From assembly GCF_003344965.1 (NCBI RefSeq), contig NZ_CP031194.1, positions 4,278,001-4,342,000 of the forward strand: a DNA stretch of 64,000 bases, read 5' to 3'. Below, one piece after another: positions 50,995-61,002 of the stretch. This DNA is from Streptomyces paludis (GTDB lineage Bacteria; Actinomycetota; Actinomycetes; Streptomycetales; Streptomycetaceae). The notes beneath the pieces are model-generated. The model was not told where the DNA came from. It saw nothing but the letters and a program-made list of their open reading frames with translations, and ran no database searches. Each line of letters begins with the position of its first letter. The first letter of the stretch is position 1. The position numbers and the translations under genes were made by a program.

Positions 50995-51399
50995 TCGCCG
51001 CGTCCGTACGTACGTCGCGTCCCGTACGTACGTCGCCTCCGTACGTAAGTGCTGTTACTGGAATGGCCTCCTCCGCAAGCGAAGCGGAGGGGGTCATTCT
51101 GCATGGTTGAGCGCGATAGAGTGGGGGAAGGCCCCGCTGTCCGCCGCCGTCGGCGCGCGCGAGAACGCGACAACATGAGGCCGATCTCCCGGTGGCCTTT
51201 GTGCGATAGGTGCGCTTTGCCCGGCCCGACTTGCCCTGGATCGCTGCGAATTCATCGCTATGCGAGTTCGGCCACGCCCAGATTTCTCGTCCGATTGACC
51301 TGTTGCAGAGGGCAGTTGGGCAGATACATTCAGCCGCGGTCGACGCGTTCCGACGCGAAGTGTGGCCCCGTGCAAGGGCCAGTAATAGGGGAGTTAGGC
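50995..51399. other. Long leader of the cold shock gene
   Basis: It contains a short CCGTACGTACGTCGC direct repeat (51004-51018, 51022-51036), the terminator at 51062-51098, and about 300 bp with no gene. A long 5' UTR is usual for cold shock mRNAs and can act as an RNA thermometer. An open frame running through from 51049 is not supported. Confidence 0.6.
51062..51098 (+). terminator. Terminator after the sulfur-carrier gene
   Basis: Fifteen-base arms (51062-51076 and 51084-51098), with two G-U type pairs in RNA, form a strong hairpin with a 7-base loop, 67 bp after the stop. Confidence 0.7.
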
Positions 51400-51603
51400 A
51401 TGGCTCAGGGCACCGTCAAGTGGTTCAACGCGGAGAAGGGCTACGGCTTCATCGCGGTAGACGGTGGTGCGGATGTTTTCGTCCACTACAGCGCGATTCA
51501 GATGGACGGTTACCGCACCCTTGAAGAAGGTCAGCGAGTGGAGTTCGAGATCTCGCAGGGCCAGAAGGGTCCGCAGGCGGACATGGTCAAACTCGCCGTC
51601 TGA
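51400..51603 (+). CDS. Cold shock protein (CspA family)
   Basis: A 67-aa single cold-shock domain (OB fold) with RNP1 KGYGFI and RNP2 VFVHY, both intact. It binds single-stranded RNA/DNA and melts structure in mRNA. It starts [18 protein letters not shown] at 51400, 12-13 bp after a GGGGAG site. It lies just upstream of groEL, but a strong terminator separates them. Confidence 0.96.
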   Translation: MAQGTVKWFNAEKGYGFIAVDGGADVFVHYSAIQMDGYRTLEEGQRVEFEISQGQKGPQADMVKLAV

Positions 51604-51657
51604 TCCCGGCGCGATCGGCCACCGACGCACTCACGACACGCGGCACGTCACTCACGC

Positions 51658-51695
51658 CGAGGGGCCCGCATCCAGTGATGGATGCGGGCCCCTCG
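51658..51695 (+). terminator. Terminator after the cold shock gene
   Basis: A perfect 17-bp hairpin (51658-51674 with 51679-51695, loop GTGA), isolating the cold shock gene from groEL. Confidence 0.9.
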
Positions 51696-51742
51696 TGCGT
51701 CCGTCGTCACCGGGGGAAGGAGCCCCGGCCCTCCGGGAGACG

Positions 51743-51769
51743 CTTGCACTCTCGGGTGCCGAGTGCTAA
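51743..51769 (+). promoter_or_regulatory. CIRCE operator 1 (HrcA site)
   Basis: CTTGCACTC, 9 bp, GAGTGCTAA. The right half matches CIRCE exactly; the left half differs from TTAGCACTC at two positions. HrcA would bind here to repress groEL. Confidence 0.85.
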
Positions 51770-51778
51770 TTATTGGCG

Positions 51779-51805
51779 TTAGCACTCTGCACATGAGAGT
51801 GACAA
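51779..51805 (+). promoter_or_regulatory. CIRCE operator 2 (HrcA site)
   Basis: TTAGCACTC, 9 bp, GAGTGACAA. The left half is exact; the right half has two changes. It lies 36 bp downstream of operator 1, and the inner half-sites of the two are themselves inverted 9 bp apart. Confidence 0.88.
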
Positions 51806-51825
51806 CTTAAGGACCGGGTCGGTGA

Positions 51826-53598
<1,773 letters not shown>

Positions 53599-53793
53599 TC
53601 GACCGGGGCTCCGGCCCCAGTGGATCAACTGTCCTGACCGAGGGCGGCATTTCCTTCCAGTTGACGGCCGATGACTGATGGCCGATGGCTGACGGAGGGG
53701 ATGCCGCCTTTCGGCGTTTGCGGTTCGGTGGCCTTGGCTGTGTGGCTGTGCGGCTGTGTGTAAGGATCCGCCGGTGCATGACATATAAGGGGT

Positions 53794-54294
53794 GTGGAGA
53801 CCAGGGGGAGCAACACCGCGAAGACCGCGCGCTTCACCGCGCTGTACGCCCGCGAGCAGCCGCGCGTATTCGCTTACGCGTACCGGCGGCTGGGCGACCG
53901 GAACGAGGCCGAGGAGCTGACGGCCGAGGTCTTCCGGATCGCGTGGGAGCGTACGGCGACGGGCGGCGAGGTCATGACCACGGGCTGGCTCATCGTCACC
54001 GCGCGGAATCTGCTCGCCAACCACTACCGCGCGACCGCCCGGCTCACCGACCTCCACCGCCGTATCACCGCCGAGCTGGACCGCGCCCCGGCCTCCGGCC
54101 AGGACACCGCCGTACTCGACGCCCTCGACCAGCTCCCCGCCCGGCACCGTGACGTGCTCCTCCTCAGTTACTGGGACGGGCTGAGCGCGGCCGAGACCGG
54201 TGAGGTGCTGGGTTGCGCGGCCCCGGCGGTCTGGGTACGGCTGCACCGCGCCCGTAAAGCATTCCGCGCCGTTTACGTGGAGGAGTCCGAATGA
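53794..54294 (+). CDS. ECF sigma factor, small
   Basis: A 166-aa sigma-70 family protein: region 2 FTALYAREQPRVFAYAYRRLGDRNEAEELTAEVFRIAW and region 4 LDQLPARHRDVLLLSYWDGLSAAETGEVLGCAAPAVWVRLHRARKAF. GTG start. It overlaps the next gene by 4 bp. No zf-HC2 anti-sigma gene follows; the next gene encodes a membrane-anchored protein that takes that place. Confidence 0.9.
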   Translation: METRGSNTAKTARFTALYAREQPRVFAYAYRRLGDRNEAEELTAEVFRIAWERTATGGEVMTTGWLIVTARNLLANHYRATARLTDLHRRITAELDRAPASGQDTAVLDALDQLPARHRDVLLLSYWDGLSAAETGEVLGCAAPAVWVRLHRARKAFRAVYVEESE

Positions 54295-54923
54295 GGCGAG
54301 TCAAGTCCTTGATCAGGCAGACGAATCCGGTGCCGGACGCGGCGCCGGGTCCTTCTGCTTCCGGCCGGGCGCCGCGCTTCCGCCGGGGCTGGGGCCGGGG
54401 CTTTCTGATGGCGGCGGTGGCCTGTGGCGCGGTGGTGGCCCTCGGGGTCGGGGCCGTCCTCGTACTCCTGGACGGGCAACTGCCCGGCGGTCCTGGCGGT
54501 ACATCCGTCGCGGCCGACGAACCGTACTACCACACCACGGCCGAGCTGGAGGCGTCCGCCGACCTCGTCGTCCGCGCGAAGCTGGGGACCGGACGGACGG
54601 AGAACCGCGACGGCGTGACGAACATGGTCGCCCCGGCGAAGATCATCGCGACGGCCAAGGGGGGCGCGGTGCCGGGGAGTTCGATCGAGGTCGCGTACAC
54701 ACCCCCCGGCACGAGTTCGGAGGCGGCCGATCTGGTCCCGGGGAAGGAGTACGTCCTGCTGCTCAGCGGCGGCGGGGACGGGCGCTACTACCTGGTCAAC
54801 ACCACACAGGGCTGGTACGAGGTCGACGGCGACGGCCGGATGACCGACCGGGAGATCTTCCCGGACGTGGGGCCGGTCGGACTCAGTGCGGGGGTGCGGA
54901 GGGGGCTGGGGCTGGTGGGGTGA
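54291..54923 (+). CDS. Membrane-anchored partner of the small ECF sigma factor
   Basis: A 210-aa protein with a basic N-terminus (~1-35), one membrane segment (~38-60, LMAAVACGAVVALGVGAVLVLL) and an external domain of ~145 residues with beta character (LVPGKEYVLLLSGGGDGRYYLVNTTQGWYEV). The ATGA overlap with the sigma gene suggests it regulates that sigma factor, or is its main target. The external part recalls proteins that sense or bind a ligand, but I cannot name the family. Confidence 0.7.
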   Translation: MRRVKSLIRQTNPVPDAAPGPSASGRAPRFRRGWGRGFLMAAVACGAVVALGVGAVLVLLDGQLPGGPGGTSVAADEPYYHTTAELEASADLVVRAKLGTGRTENRDGVTNMVAPAKIIATAKGGAVPGSSIEVAYTPPGTSSEAADLVPGKEYVLLLSGGGDGRYYLVNTTQGWYEVDGDGRMTDREIFPDVGPVGLSAGVRRGLGLVG

Positions 54924-55022
54924 TCGGGGGGGGAAGGAAGTGAAGGGGCAGGGGAGCCACGGGGCGAGCGGTGGATTACGTACGATCGCGAGTGAACCAC
55001 CCTCGACCACTTGGAGGCCCCC

Positions 55023-55760
55023 ATGACCACCGACTCCACCCCCTCCACCTCTTCCTCTTCCTCCCCGCAGAACGTCACGTTCCCCAGCGCGGGCAGCACC
55101 GCCCACGGCTATCTCGCGGTGCCGCCCGCCGGGCACGGCCCCGGTGTCATCGTCATCCAGGAGTGGTGGGGGCTGACCACCCACATCAAGGAGATCGCGG
55201 ACCGCCTCGCGCAGGCGGGCTTCGTGGCGCTCGCGCCCGACCTGTACGGCGGCGAGGTCGCCCACGACGCGGAGGAGGCGCTCCGGATGATGCTGGAGCT
55301 GCCCACCCCGCGCGCTGTCGAGCTGCTCTCGGGCGCCGTCGACTACCTCCTCGCGCGGGAGGAGACGGACGGCGACCGGATCGGCTCGGTCGGCTTCTGC
55401 ATGGGCGGCGGATTCGTGCTCAGCCAGGCGGCGCACGACGCGCGAGTCGCGGCGGCCGTACCGTTCTACGGGGTCAACAAGGAGGGCGTGCCCGACTTCT
55501 CGGGCCTGAAGGCCCAGATCCTGGGGCACTACGGCGAGACCGACGAGTCCGTGCCGCCCGCGTCCCTGGAGGAGCTGCGGGAGGCGATCGTCACCCAGTC
55601 CGGCATCACCCCCACCCTGCACCTCTACCCGGCAGGCCACGCCTTCTTCAACGACGCCCGCCCCGAGGCATACCACGCCGACTCGGCCACACTGGCCTGG
55701 CAGCGCACCTTGGACTTCCTGCACACGACGCTGTCCGACACGGCCGGCACGGAGGGCTGA
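55023..55760 (+). CDS. Dienelactone hydrolase family protein
   Basis: A 245-aa alpha/beta hydrolase with the DLH triad: Cys in GFCMGGGF, Asp in GETDESVP, His in YPAGHAFFND. The family hydrolyses dienelactone to maleylacetate, though many paralogs have other ester substrates; no catechol pathway is nearby. The ATG at 55023 is 8 bp after TTGGAGG. The stop lies 34 bp before element copy B. Confidence 0.92.
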   Translation: MTTDSTPSTSSSSSPQNVTFPSAGSTAHGYLAVPPAGHGPGVIVIQEWWGLTTHIKEIADRLAQAGFVALAPDLYGGEVAHDAEEALRMMLELPTPRAVELLSGAVDYLLAREETDGDRIGSVGFCMGGGFVLSQAAHDARVAAAVPFYGVNKEGVPDFSGLKAQILGHYGETDESVPPASLEELREAIVTQSGITPTLHLYPAGHAFFNDARPEAYHADSATLAWQRTLDFLHTTLSDTAGTEG

Positions 55761-55793
55761 CATGCGCCGCTGGGCGCGGTGGGGTTGTCGGGT

Positions 55794-56979
55794 GCGGGTC
55801 AGTACCGAGGGGTAGACCGGGGTGTACGGGGGCGAGGTGCCGACCGCGGGGGCTGGGGCCCAAGGGGTGGCGCCGTACTGCCGGTCGGCTCAGGGGCTGG
55901 CGGCCCGGTGGACCCTGCGGGGCTACGCGGCAGAGGAATGGGGCGGCCCGGCACCGGCTCAGCGGCCAACCGCCCGCTGTTTGCTGAGACTCAAGCCCCG
56001 CTGGGCGCCGTGGGGTTGTCGGGTGCGGGTCAGAGCGGAACTCTGTCGGGGGTGGGGCGGTGGCGGAGGTTGTTGGGCGTGGGGCCGCCCCTCCGGCCTT
56101 TGAGTGTCGCGTCTCCGGTGGAGGTGTAAAGGGCGCTCCTTCGTCGCGTCGGCTGCGCCGACTCCGCTGCGCTTCGCCCTTGACACCTCCCCCGGAGACG
56201 CAAGTGCGGGTGCGGGAGGGGCGGCCGGGGGGAAGGGGGGCCCAGGAGGTACACGGGAGCGCGGGCCGGTTCAGGGTCCGACGGGCGGGTGGGCCCTGCG
56301 GGGCTGCGCGGCAGAGGAATGGGGTGACTCGGCCCCGTCTCGGCGGCCAACGGTCCGCTGTGTGCTGAGACTCAAGCCCCGCTGGTCACCGTCGCGCTGT
56401 GGTGCCCGGAAGGTGGGCGGGTTCTGCCGCCCGGCCGGGTCTGCGGGCCGAATGCCCACCCCATCTGTCCCATATGGGACAGTTTGGCGTCCCGTTGAGG
56501 GTCCCCTCGGGCGGCACGTGTGTCCTCAGGTGCATAAGCGGCCCTCCACGACGCATAGACGGCCTTCAAGGGCCCACTTACCGCCACCTGCGTCCCAGTA
56601 ATCCCACAACCCACACCACGGTGACCGGCGGGGCATGTGTCTGAGGAACCGGCGGCCGTCAGCCGCTGAGACGAGCCGGGCAGCCCCATTCCTCTGCTGC
56701 GCAGCCCCGCAGGGCCCACCCGCCCGCCGGACCCTGAGCCGAGTGGCAGCACGGCACCACCCCCCGGGCCCCCTCCCCCCGGCCGCCCCCCTCTTCCGTA
56801 CACGCGCCGGAAGGGGAGGTGTCAAGGGCGGAGCGCAGCGGAGTCGGCGTAGCCGACGCGACGAAGGAGCGCCCTTTACACCTCCCCTGGAGGCGCGACA
56901 CTGGCAGGAGGAGGGGCGGCCCAGACGCCCACCACCTCCGCCACCGGCCCACCCCGGTTACCTCTCGGTACTGACCCGC
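55794..56979. repeat. Long-inverted-repeat element, copy B (1,186 bp)
   Basis: Terminal inverted repeats like those of copy A (GCGGGTCAGTACCGAG at both ends, two mismatches in ~23 bp). Main arms 56034-56391 and 56620-56979 surround a centre with the perfect palindrome CTGTCCCATATGGGACAG (56465-56482). An extra, incomplete arm (55794-56000) stands in front. Each arm contains a nested hairpin (25-base halves at 56111-56135 and 56175-56199, two mismatches). Similarity to copy A runs through arms and centre. No coding frame or transposase is seen. It lies 34 bp after the hydrolase stop and 135 bp before the next start. Confidence 0.9.
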
Positions 56980-57114
56980 ACGGGGCCACCCGTGCCCGCG
57001 CCGAATGGCCAGGAAGCGTGGCCGATCGGCCGTCGCGGGGGTGTGGGGTGGGCGCCTAACGTCGGTGTTCCGGGAAGTCAGTCACCGCCGCACACCGAAT
57101 CACGGAGCCTTTCC

Positions 57115-58377
57115 ATGACCCAGCAGCCCTCGCAGAGCCCGCAGAGCCCGCAGAGCCCGCAGGTCCCCCAGACCACCGAATTCGCTTCCGACGCGCTCGC
57201 GTTGCTGTCGCGGCTCGTCCACCGCGCGTTCAAGAAGGGGGTCGAGAAGGTGGGTACCGAGCACCTTCTCTACATACTGCTGGACGACAACGAGAAGCCC
57301 GGCGCCGCCCTCGTCCCCGGGCTCCAGGCGTCAACTTCCGTCGGCGGTCAGCTCCTTGCCCGTATGGGGGGTAACTCCTGGGTCCGGACGGATGAGGATG
57401 AGGACGAGGTGAAGGGTGGCGGTGAGGGTCAGCAAGACCCCGCCGACGACCGCGTCGAAGCCGACGCCGTCTGGCGTGAAGCGCTGTGGTTCTCCGTCAA
57501 GCAGTCCCGGCCCGGTCCCGCCAGGGAGGCCGCAAGGCCCGTACCCACCGGTGCCCTCCGCGCCACCCTCCGTGGCGCGCTCCGGCAGGCGCGGCGGGAG
57601 GGTTCGTACACCGTGCACGAGCGCCACATCGCCCGCGCTCTGCTGGAGCAGCCCCTGAGCCGGGCCGTCGAGCAGATGGTGCTGTGCCGGGTGGATCTGG
57701 CGGCGTCCGCCGCCAGGCTGGACGCGCAGGCCGAGGCCGTACGCGGCGGAGCCACCCCCTGGATGGCCGAGCGCGAGGCCGAGGCCGGCAGTGTGAAGCT
57801 GCTGCGGCAGAGCGGGCTGCTGGGCGAGCGCGGCAGTTGGTTGATGCGCGGCATGGCGTCGTGGATGACCCGTTCCACGGGCGACGGGTCGCTGATCCTG
57901 ATGGTGCTGCGCAACGAGGCGATCCGGCAGGCGGAACGGTACGGTCGCGACACCGCCGGCCCCGCCGAGCTGCTGCTCGCCGTACTGTCCCTGGACCGTT
58001 CCCTCACCCTGGCCGGAAAGGCGCTTCAGGCGGAGCTGGCAGGGGTCAACTCCGTTGCCGGAGAGCTGCGTTCGTGCGGGGTACGGCATGCGGCGCTGGT
58101 CCGCGCGGCCACCGCGCTCGTACCGGCTACGGGGCACGGCGTACCGTCCACACCCGCCGGAGAGGTGGAGCTGTCGGCCGAGGCCGAGCAGCTGGTGGCC
58201 AGGGTCCGGCTGCTGGCGGCCGAGCGCGGCGCGGTTACGGTGGGGACGGCGCATGTGCTGGCCGTACTCCTCGACGCGGACGGGGAGCAGGTCGGGCGGC
58301 TGCTCCAGGAGAGCGGCGCGGACGCCGACGCGCTGGCGGCCCTCCGTACCCGGCTGGACGACCGGCTCGGCGCGTGA
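57115..58377 (+). CDS. Clp N-terminal domain protein without ATPase
   Basis: A 420-aa protein with a Ser/Gln/Pro tandem start (QSPQSPQSPQ). Clp-N-like helical units follow: ALALLSRLVHRAFKKGVEKVGTEHLLYILLDD (~27-60), a middle ARREGSYTVHERHIARALLEQ and a C-terminal LVARVRLLAAERGAVTVGTAHVLAVLLDADG. There are no AAA+ motifs, so it is not an unfoldase; it may be an adaptor or substrate-binding protein. It is 60 bp upstream of the histidine kinase, so the three genes likely form one operon. Confidence 0.82.
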   Translation: MTQQPSQSPQSPQSPQVPQTTEFASDALALLSRLVHRAFKKGVEKVGTEHLLYILLDDNEKPGAALVPGLQASTSVGGQLLARMGGNSWVRTDEDEDEVKGGGEGQQDPADDRVEADAVWREALWFSVKQSRPGPAREAARPVPTGALRATLRGALRQARREGSYTVHERHIARALLEQPLSRAVEQMVLCRVDLAASAARLDAQAEAVRGGATPWMAEREAEAGSVKLLRQSGLLGERGSWLMRGMASWMTRSTGDGSLILMVLRNEAIRQAERYGRDTAGPAELLLAVLSLDRSLTLAGKALQAELAGVNSVAGELRSCGVRHAALVRAATALVPATGHGVPSTPAGEVELSAEAEQLVARVRLLAAERGAVTVGTAHVLAVLLDADGEQVGRLLQESGADADALAALRTRLDDRLGA

Positions 58378-58437
58378 TGACCGACCCACCCAGCAGACCA
58401 GCCAGCCACAGATCAGCGAAGCGAAGCGGAGCCAGCA

Positions 58438-60030
58438 GTGAAGGTGTTGTTCCGGGCGGGGGTGACCAAGCTGCGGGCGGCGGGAGCCGAGCTACGGGCT
58501 GCGGTGGCCGCGTGGCGGGCGGCGCCGCGCCGTACCAGGGTCAACGACACCGTCATCGGTCTGCTGGTGGCCGTCGTCGGAGTGGTCCCGCTCTCCCTCG
58601 ATGTGCCCGGGATCCAGCCGCCGTCCCTGGCGCCGGCGGTCCTGGAGGCCGTGTGGGTGGTGCTCCTCATCCTCGCGAGGCGGTATCTGCCGGTGGGGGT
58701 GTTGCTGGGCACCGTACCGCTGTTCCTCGGCGAGAACGTCTGGGCGCAGATCGGGCTCCCCCTGATCGTGCTGTCGGCCGCGCGCCGCATCGAGCCGCAG
58801 CGCCGGGCCTGGCGCGCGGTGCTTGTCGCGTCCGTGCTGGGCTCGGCCCTGGCCCTGCTCGTACACGCGCCGACCGCGCCCGCCCGCTTCGTCGAGGCTC
58901 TCGGGAGCGTCGCGATCACGTGCGTCTTCCTCCTGGTACTCCCCGCCTGGTCCGGAATGCTGCTGGGGCAGCGCCGCCCGCTGGTCCGGCTGCTGCGCGA
59001 GCGCAACGCCTACCTGGAGCAGACACGCGTCCTCACCGACGCCACCGCGCGCATGGAGGAACGGACCCGGATCGCCGGGGAGATGCACGACATGCTGGGG
59101 CACCGGCTGAGTCTCATATCGGTGTTCGCGGGCGGCATGGAGCTTCAAGCGGCCAAGTCGGCGCCGGAGTTGGCCGAGCAGGCCGAACTGCTGCGGAAGA
59201 CCGCCGGTACGGCGATGGAGGAGCTGCGGGAGATCCTGGGCGTGCTCCGCCGGGACGACATGATGACGGCTGCGGTGGCGGACACCGCCCCGGCGGCGAA
59301 GCCGGACGGCGCGGACGGCACGGGCGGTACGGGCGGTACGGAAGGCACGGGCGGTACGGAAGGCACGGGCGACACGGGCGATACGGACGGCACGCGCGAT
59401 ACGGCCGACCGTGGCACCCGCGACGACATCGCCGCGCTCGTCGCCGAGTCGAACGGCGCGGGCGTCCTCACCGAACTCGCCTGGTCCGGGACCGATACCA
59501 CCGACGAGGAACCCCGTGTCCGCCAGGCCCTCCACCGCGTCGTCCGCGAGTCGCTGACCAACGTCATCAAGCACGCGGCCGGCGCCTCGACCCGGGTCGA
59601 GGTGGTCCACACCGGCGACCGCATCGAGGTCGCCGTCACCAACAGGGCGCCGCACACCTCCGATTTCCGCCGGATGGCGGGGAACCGCAGCGGACTGGCC
59701 GGCCTGGAGGAGCGGGTGACGCTGATCGGCGGGTCGTTCACGGCGGGGCCGGTGGGCGGACCGGACGGGCAGGGGTTCCGTACGGCGGCGGTGCTGCCGT
59801 CCCGTAAGGGCGGGGGTTCCGTACGGGGGGAGAGGGGCGCGCCCGGCGCGCTCGGAACACCACTCGCGCACCCCTCCCCCCACCCGCACCCCTACCAGCC
59901 CTCGCCCGAGCTGTCCGCCGAGACCCTCACCTGGCCGAGGCTTCTGGGCGCGGGCTGCGCGGCGGGGATCGTCATGGTTCCCGTGGCTCTGTTCCTCATC
60001 ATCCTGTTGGTTGCACAGGTCATACGATGA
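58438..60030 (+). CDS. Sensor histidine kinase (NarL/DesK type)
   Basis: A 530-aa membrane sensor. Four to five N-terminal membrane helices (~40-165) precede the dimerisation helix with His ~217 (ARMEERTRIAGEMHDMLGHRLSLIS, HisKA_3 type) and the ATPase domain with SGLAGLEERVTLIGGSF. Odd features: a Gly/Thr/Asp low-complexity stretch (~283-325) and a further membrane segment at the extreme C-terminus (~505-528), which would place the kinase domain between two anchors. GTG start. It pairs with the next gene. Confidence 0.88.
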   Translation: MKVLFRAGVTKLRAAGAELRAAVAAWRAAPRRTRVNDTVIGLLVAVVGVVPLSLDVPGIQPPSLAPAVLEAVWVVLLILARRYLPVGVLLGTVPLFLGENVWAQIGLPLIVLSAARRIEPQRRAWRAVLVASVLGSALALLVHAPTAPARFVEALGSVAITCVFLLVLPAWSGMLLGQRRPLVRLLRERNAYLEQTRVLTDATARMEERTRIAGEMHDMLGHRLSLISVFAGGMELQAAKSAPELAEQAELLRKTAGTAMEELREILGVLRRDDMMTAAVADTAPAAKPDGADGTGGTGGTEGTGGTEGTGDTGDTDGTRDTADRGTRDDIAALVAESNGAGVLTELAWSGTDTTDEEPRVRQALHRVVRESLTNVIKHAAGASTRVEVVHTGDRIEVAVTNRAPHTSDFRRMAGNRSGLAGLEERVTLIGGSFTAGPVGGPDGQGFRTAAVLPSRKGGGSVRGERGAPGALGTPLAHPSPHPHPYQPSPELSAETLTWPRLLGAGCAAGIVMVPVALFLIILLVAQVIR

Positions 60031-60034
60031 GGTA

Positions 60035-60685
60035 ATGATCCGAGTCCTGGTCGCCGACGACGAAGCCCTGATGCGTACGGGAATCCGCCTGGTCCTGGAA
60101 CACGCCGACGATCTCACAGTGGTGGCCGAGGCCGGCAACGGCGCCGAGGCGGTCGCCGCCTGCCGGGTCCAGGACATCGATGTGGCCCTGCTCGACATCC
60201 AGATGCCGGTCAAGGACGGTATCGCCGCCGCCGAGGACATCGCGCGGGTGTCACCCCGTACGACGGTCGTCATGCTGACGGCCTTCGGCGAGGACCGGAG
60301 CGTGACCCGCGCGCTGCGCGTCGGCGCGACGGGCTTTCTGCTGAAGGACACCGGCCCGGCCGAACTGATCCGGTCCGTACGGGCCGCCGCCACCGGCGAA
60401 CCCGTCCTGGCCCCCCGTATCACCCGCCGCCTGCTGGAACGCCACCTCCTCTCCGCCCAGGAAGCCGACACCGCCCGCCACCGCACCGACCTCCTGACCC
60501 CCGCCGAACGCGACGTGCTCCGGCTCCTGGGCGAGGGCCTCTCCAACGCCGAGATCGCCGGCCGACTCCACCTCAGCACCAGCACGGTCAAGGCCCACGT
60601 GGGCCGCATCCTCACCCGTACGGGCTGCGCGAACCGAGTCCAGGCAGCCGTCCTGGCCCACGACGCGGGCCTCCTGGCGGACTGA
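60035..60685 (+). CDS. LuxR-type response regulator (NarL/FixJ)
   Basis: A 216-aa regulator. The receiver domain (~1-120) has VLVADDEALMR acid residues, the phosphorylation Asp ~54 in LLDIQMPVKDGI, and Lys in FLLKDTGP. The HTH (~155-210) is LLTPAERDVLRLLGEGLSNAEIAGRLHLSTSTVKAHVGRIL. The ATG at 60035 is 5 bp after the kinase stop; it is the cognate partner. Targets unknown, possibly its own operon including the Clp-N gene. Confidence 0.93.
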   Translation: MIRVLVADDEALMRTGIRLVLEHADDLTVVAEAGNGAEAVAACRVQDIDVALLDIQMPVKDGIAAAEDIARVSPRTTVVMLTAFGEDRSVTRALRVGATGFLLKDTGPAELIRSVRAAATGEPVLAPRITRRLLERHLLSAQEADTARHRTDLLTPAERDVLRLLGEGLSNAEIAGRLHLSTSTVKAHVGRILTRTGCANRVQAAVLAHDAGLLAD

Positions 60686-60717
60686 GGCTCGTATTCCGGT
60701 TCGGGTTCCGGTTGCGC

Positions 60718-61002
60718 CTACGCCTTGACGTTGTTGACGAACGTTGCCCATGCCCCGGCCTGGAAGACGAGGGCCGGGGCGGTTGGGGTCTTGGAGTCGC
60801 GTACGGGGACGATGCCGGTGAGGCCGGTGGCGACGGCTAGGCAGTTGCCGCCGTCCCCGCCGCTGTACGAGGACTTACGCCAGGTGGCGGCACCGGGGAA
60901 GTCTCTGGCGGTTTCGAGGCAGTTGCCGCCGCTGGCGCCGCTGTACGTGGACCTGTGCCACGTTGCTGCGGTCAGGTCGTAGTCATGAATGCTGCTCATC
61001 AT
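60718..61002 (-). CDS. DUF397 protein with duplicated motif (second locus)
   Basis: A 94-aa DUF397 protein with the family motif twice (WHRSTYSGASGGNCLETARDF and WRKSSYSGGDGGNCLAVAT), then VPVRDSKTPTAPALVFQAGAWATFV. The start at 61002 (or 60999) overlaps the end of the WhiJ-like gene by ~20 bp. Same duplicated form as the gene at 21103, so the double version recurs in this genome. Confidence 0.88.
   Translation of the reverse strand: MMSSIHDYDLTAATWHRSTYSGASGGNCLETARDFPGAATWRKSSYSGGDGGNCLAVATGLTGIVPVRDSKTPTAPALVFQAGAWATFVNNVKA

Noticed and set aside
51049..51399. In-frame N-terminal extension of the cold shock protein
   Set aside because: Cold shock proteins start at MAQGTVKWF. The upstream part is Arg/Cys-rich, has a terminator in it, and is best read as a 5' UTR.
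51761..51787. A third CIRCE from the facing halves GAGTGCTAA/TTAGCACTC
   Set aside because: The order of half-sites is reversed relative to CIRCE; it is a by-product of two adjacent operators.
55779..56952. ORFs inside element B, and a long N-terminal extension of the Clp-N gene from 56635
   Set aside because: The frames follow the inverted repeats rather than a protein family. The Clp-N protein has a good start at 57115.
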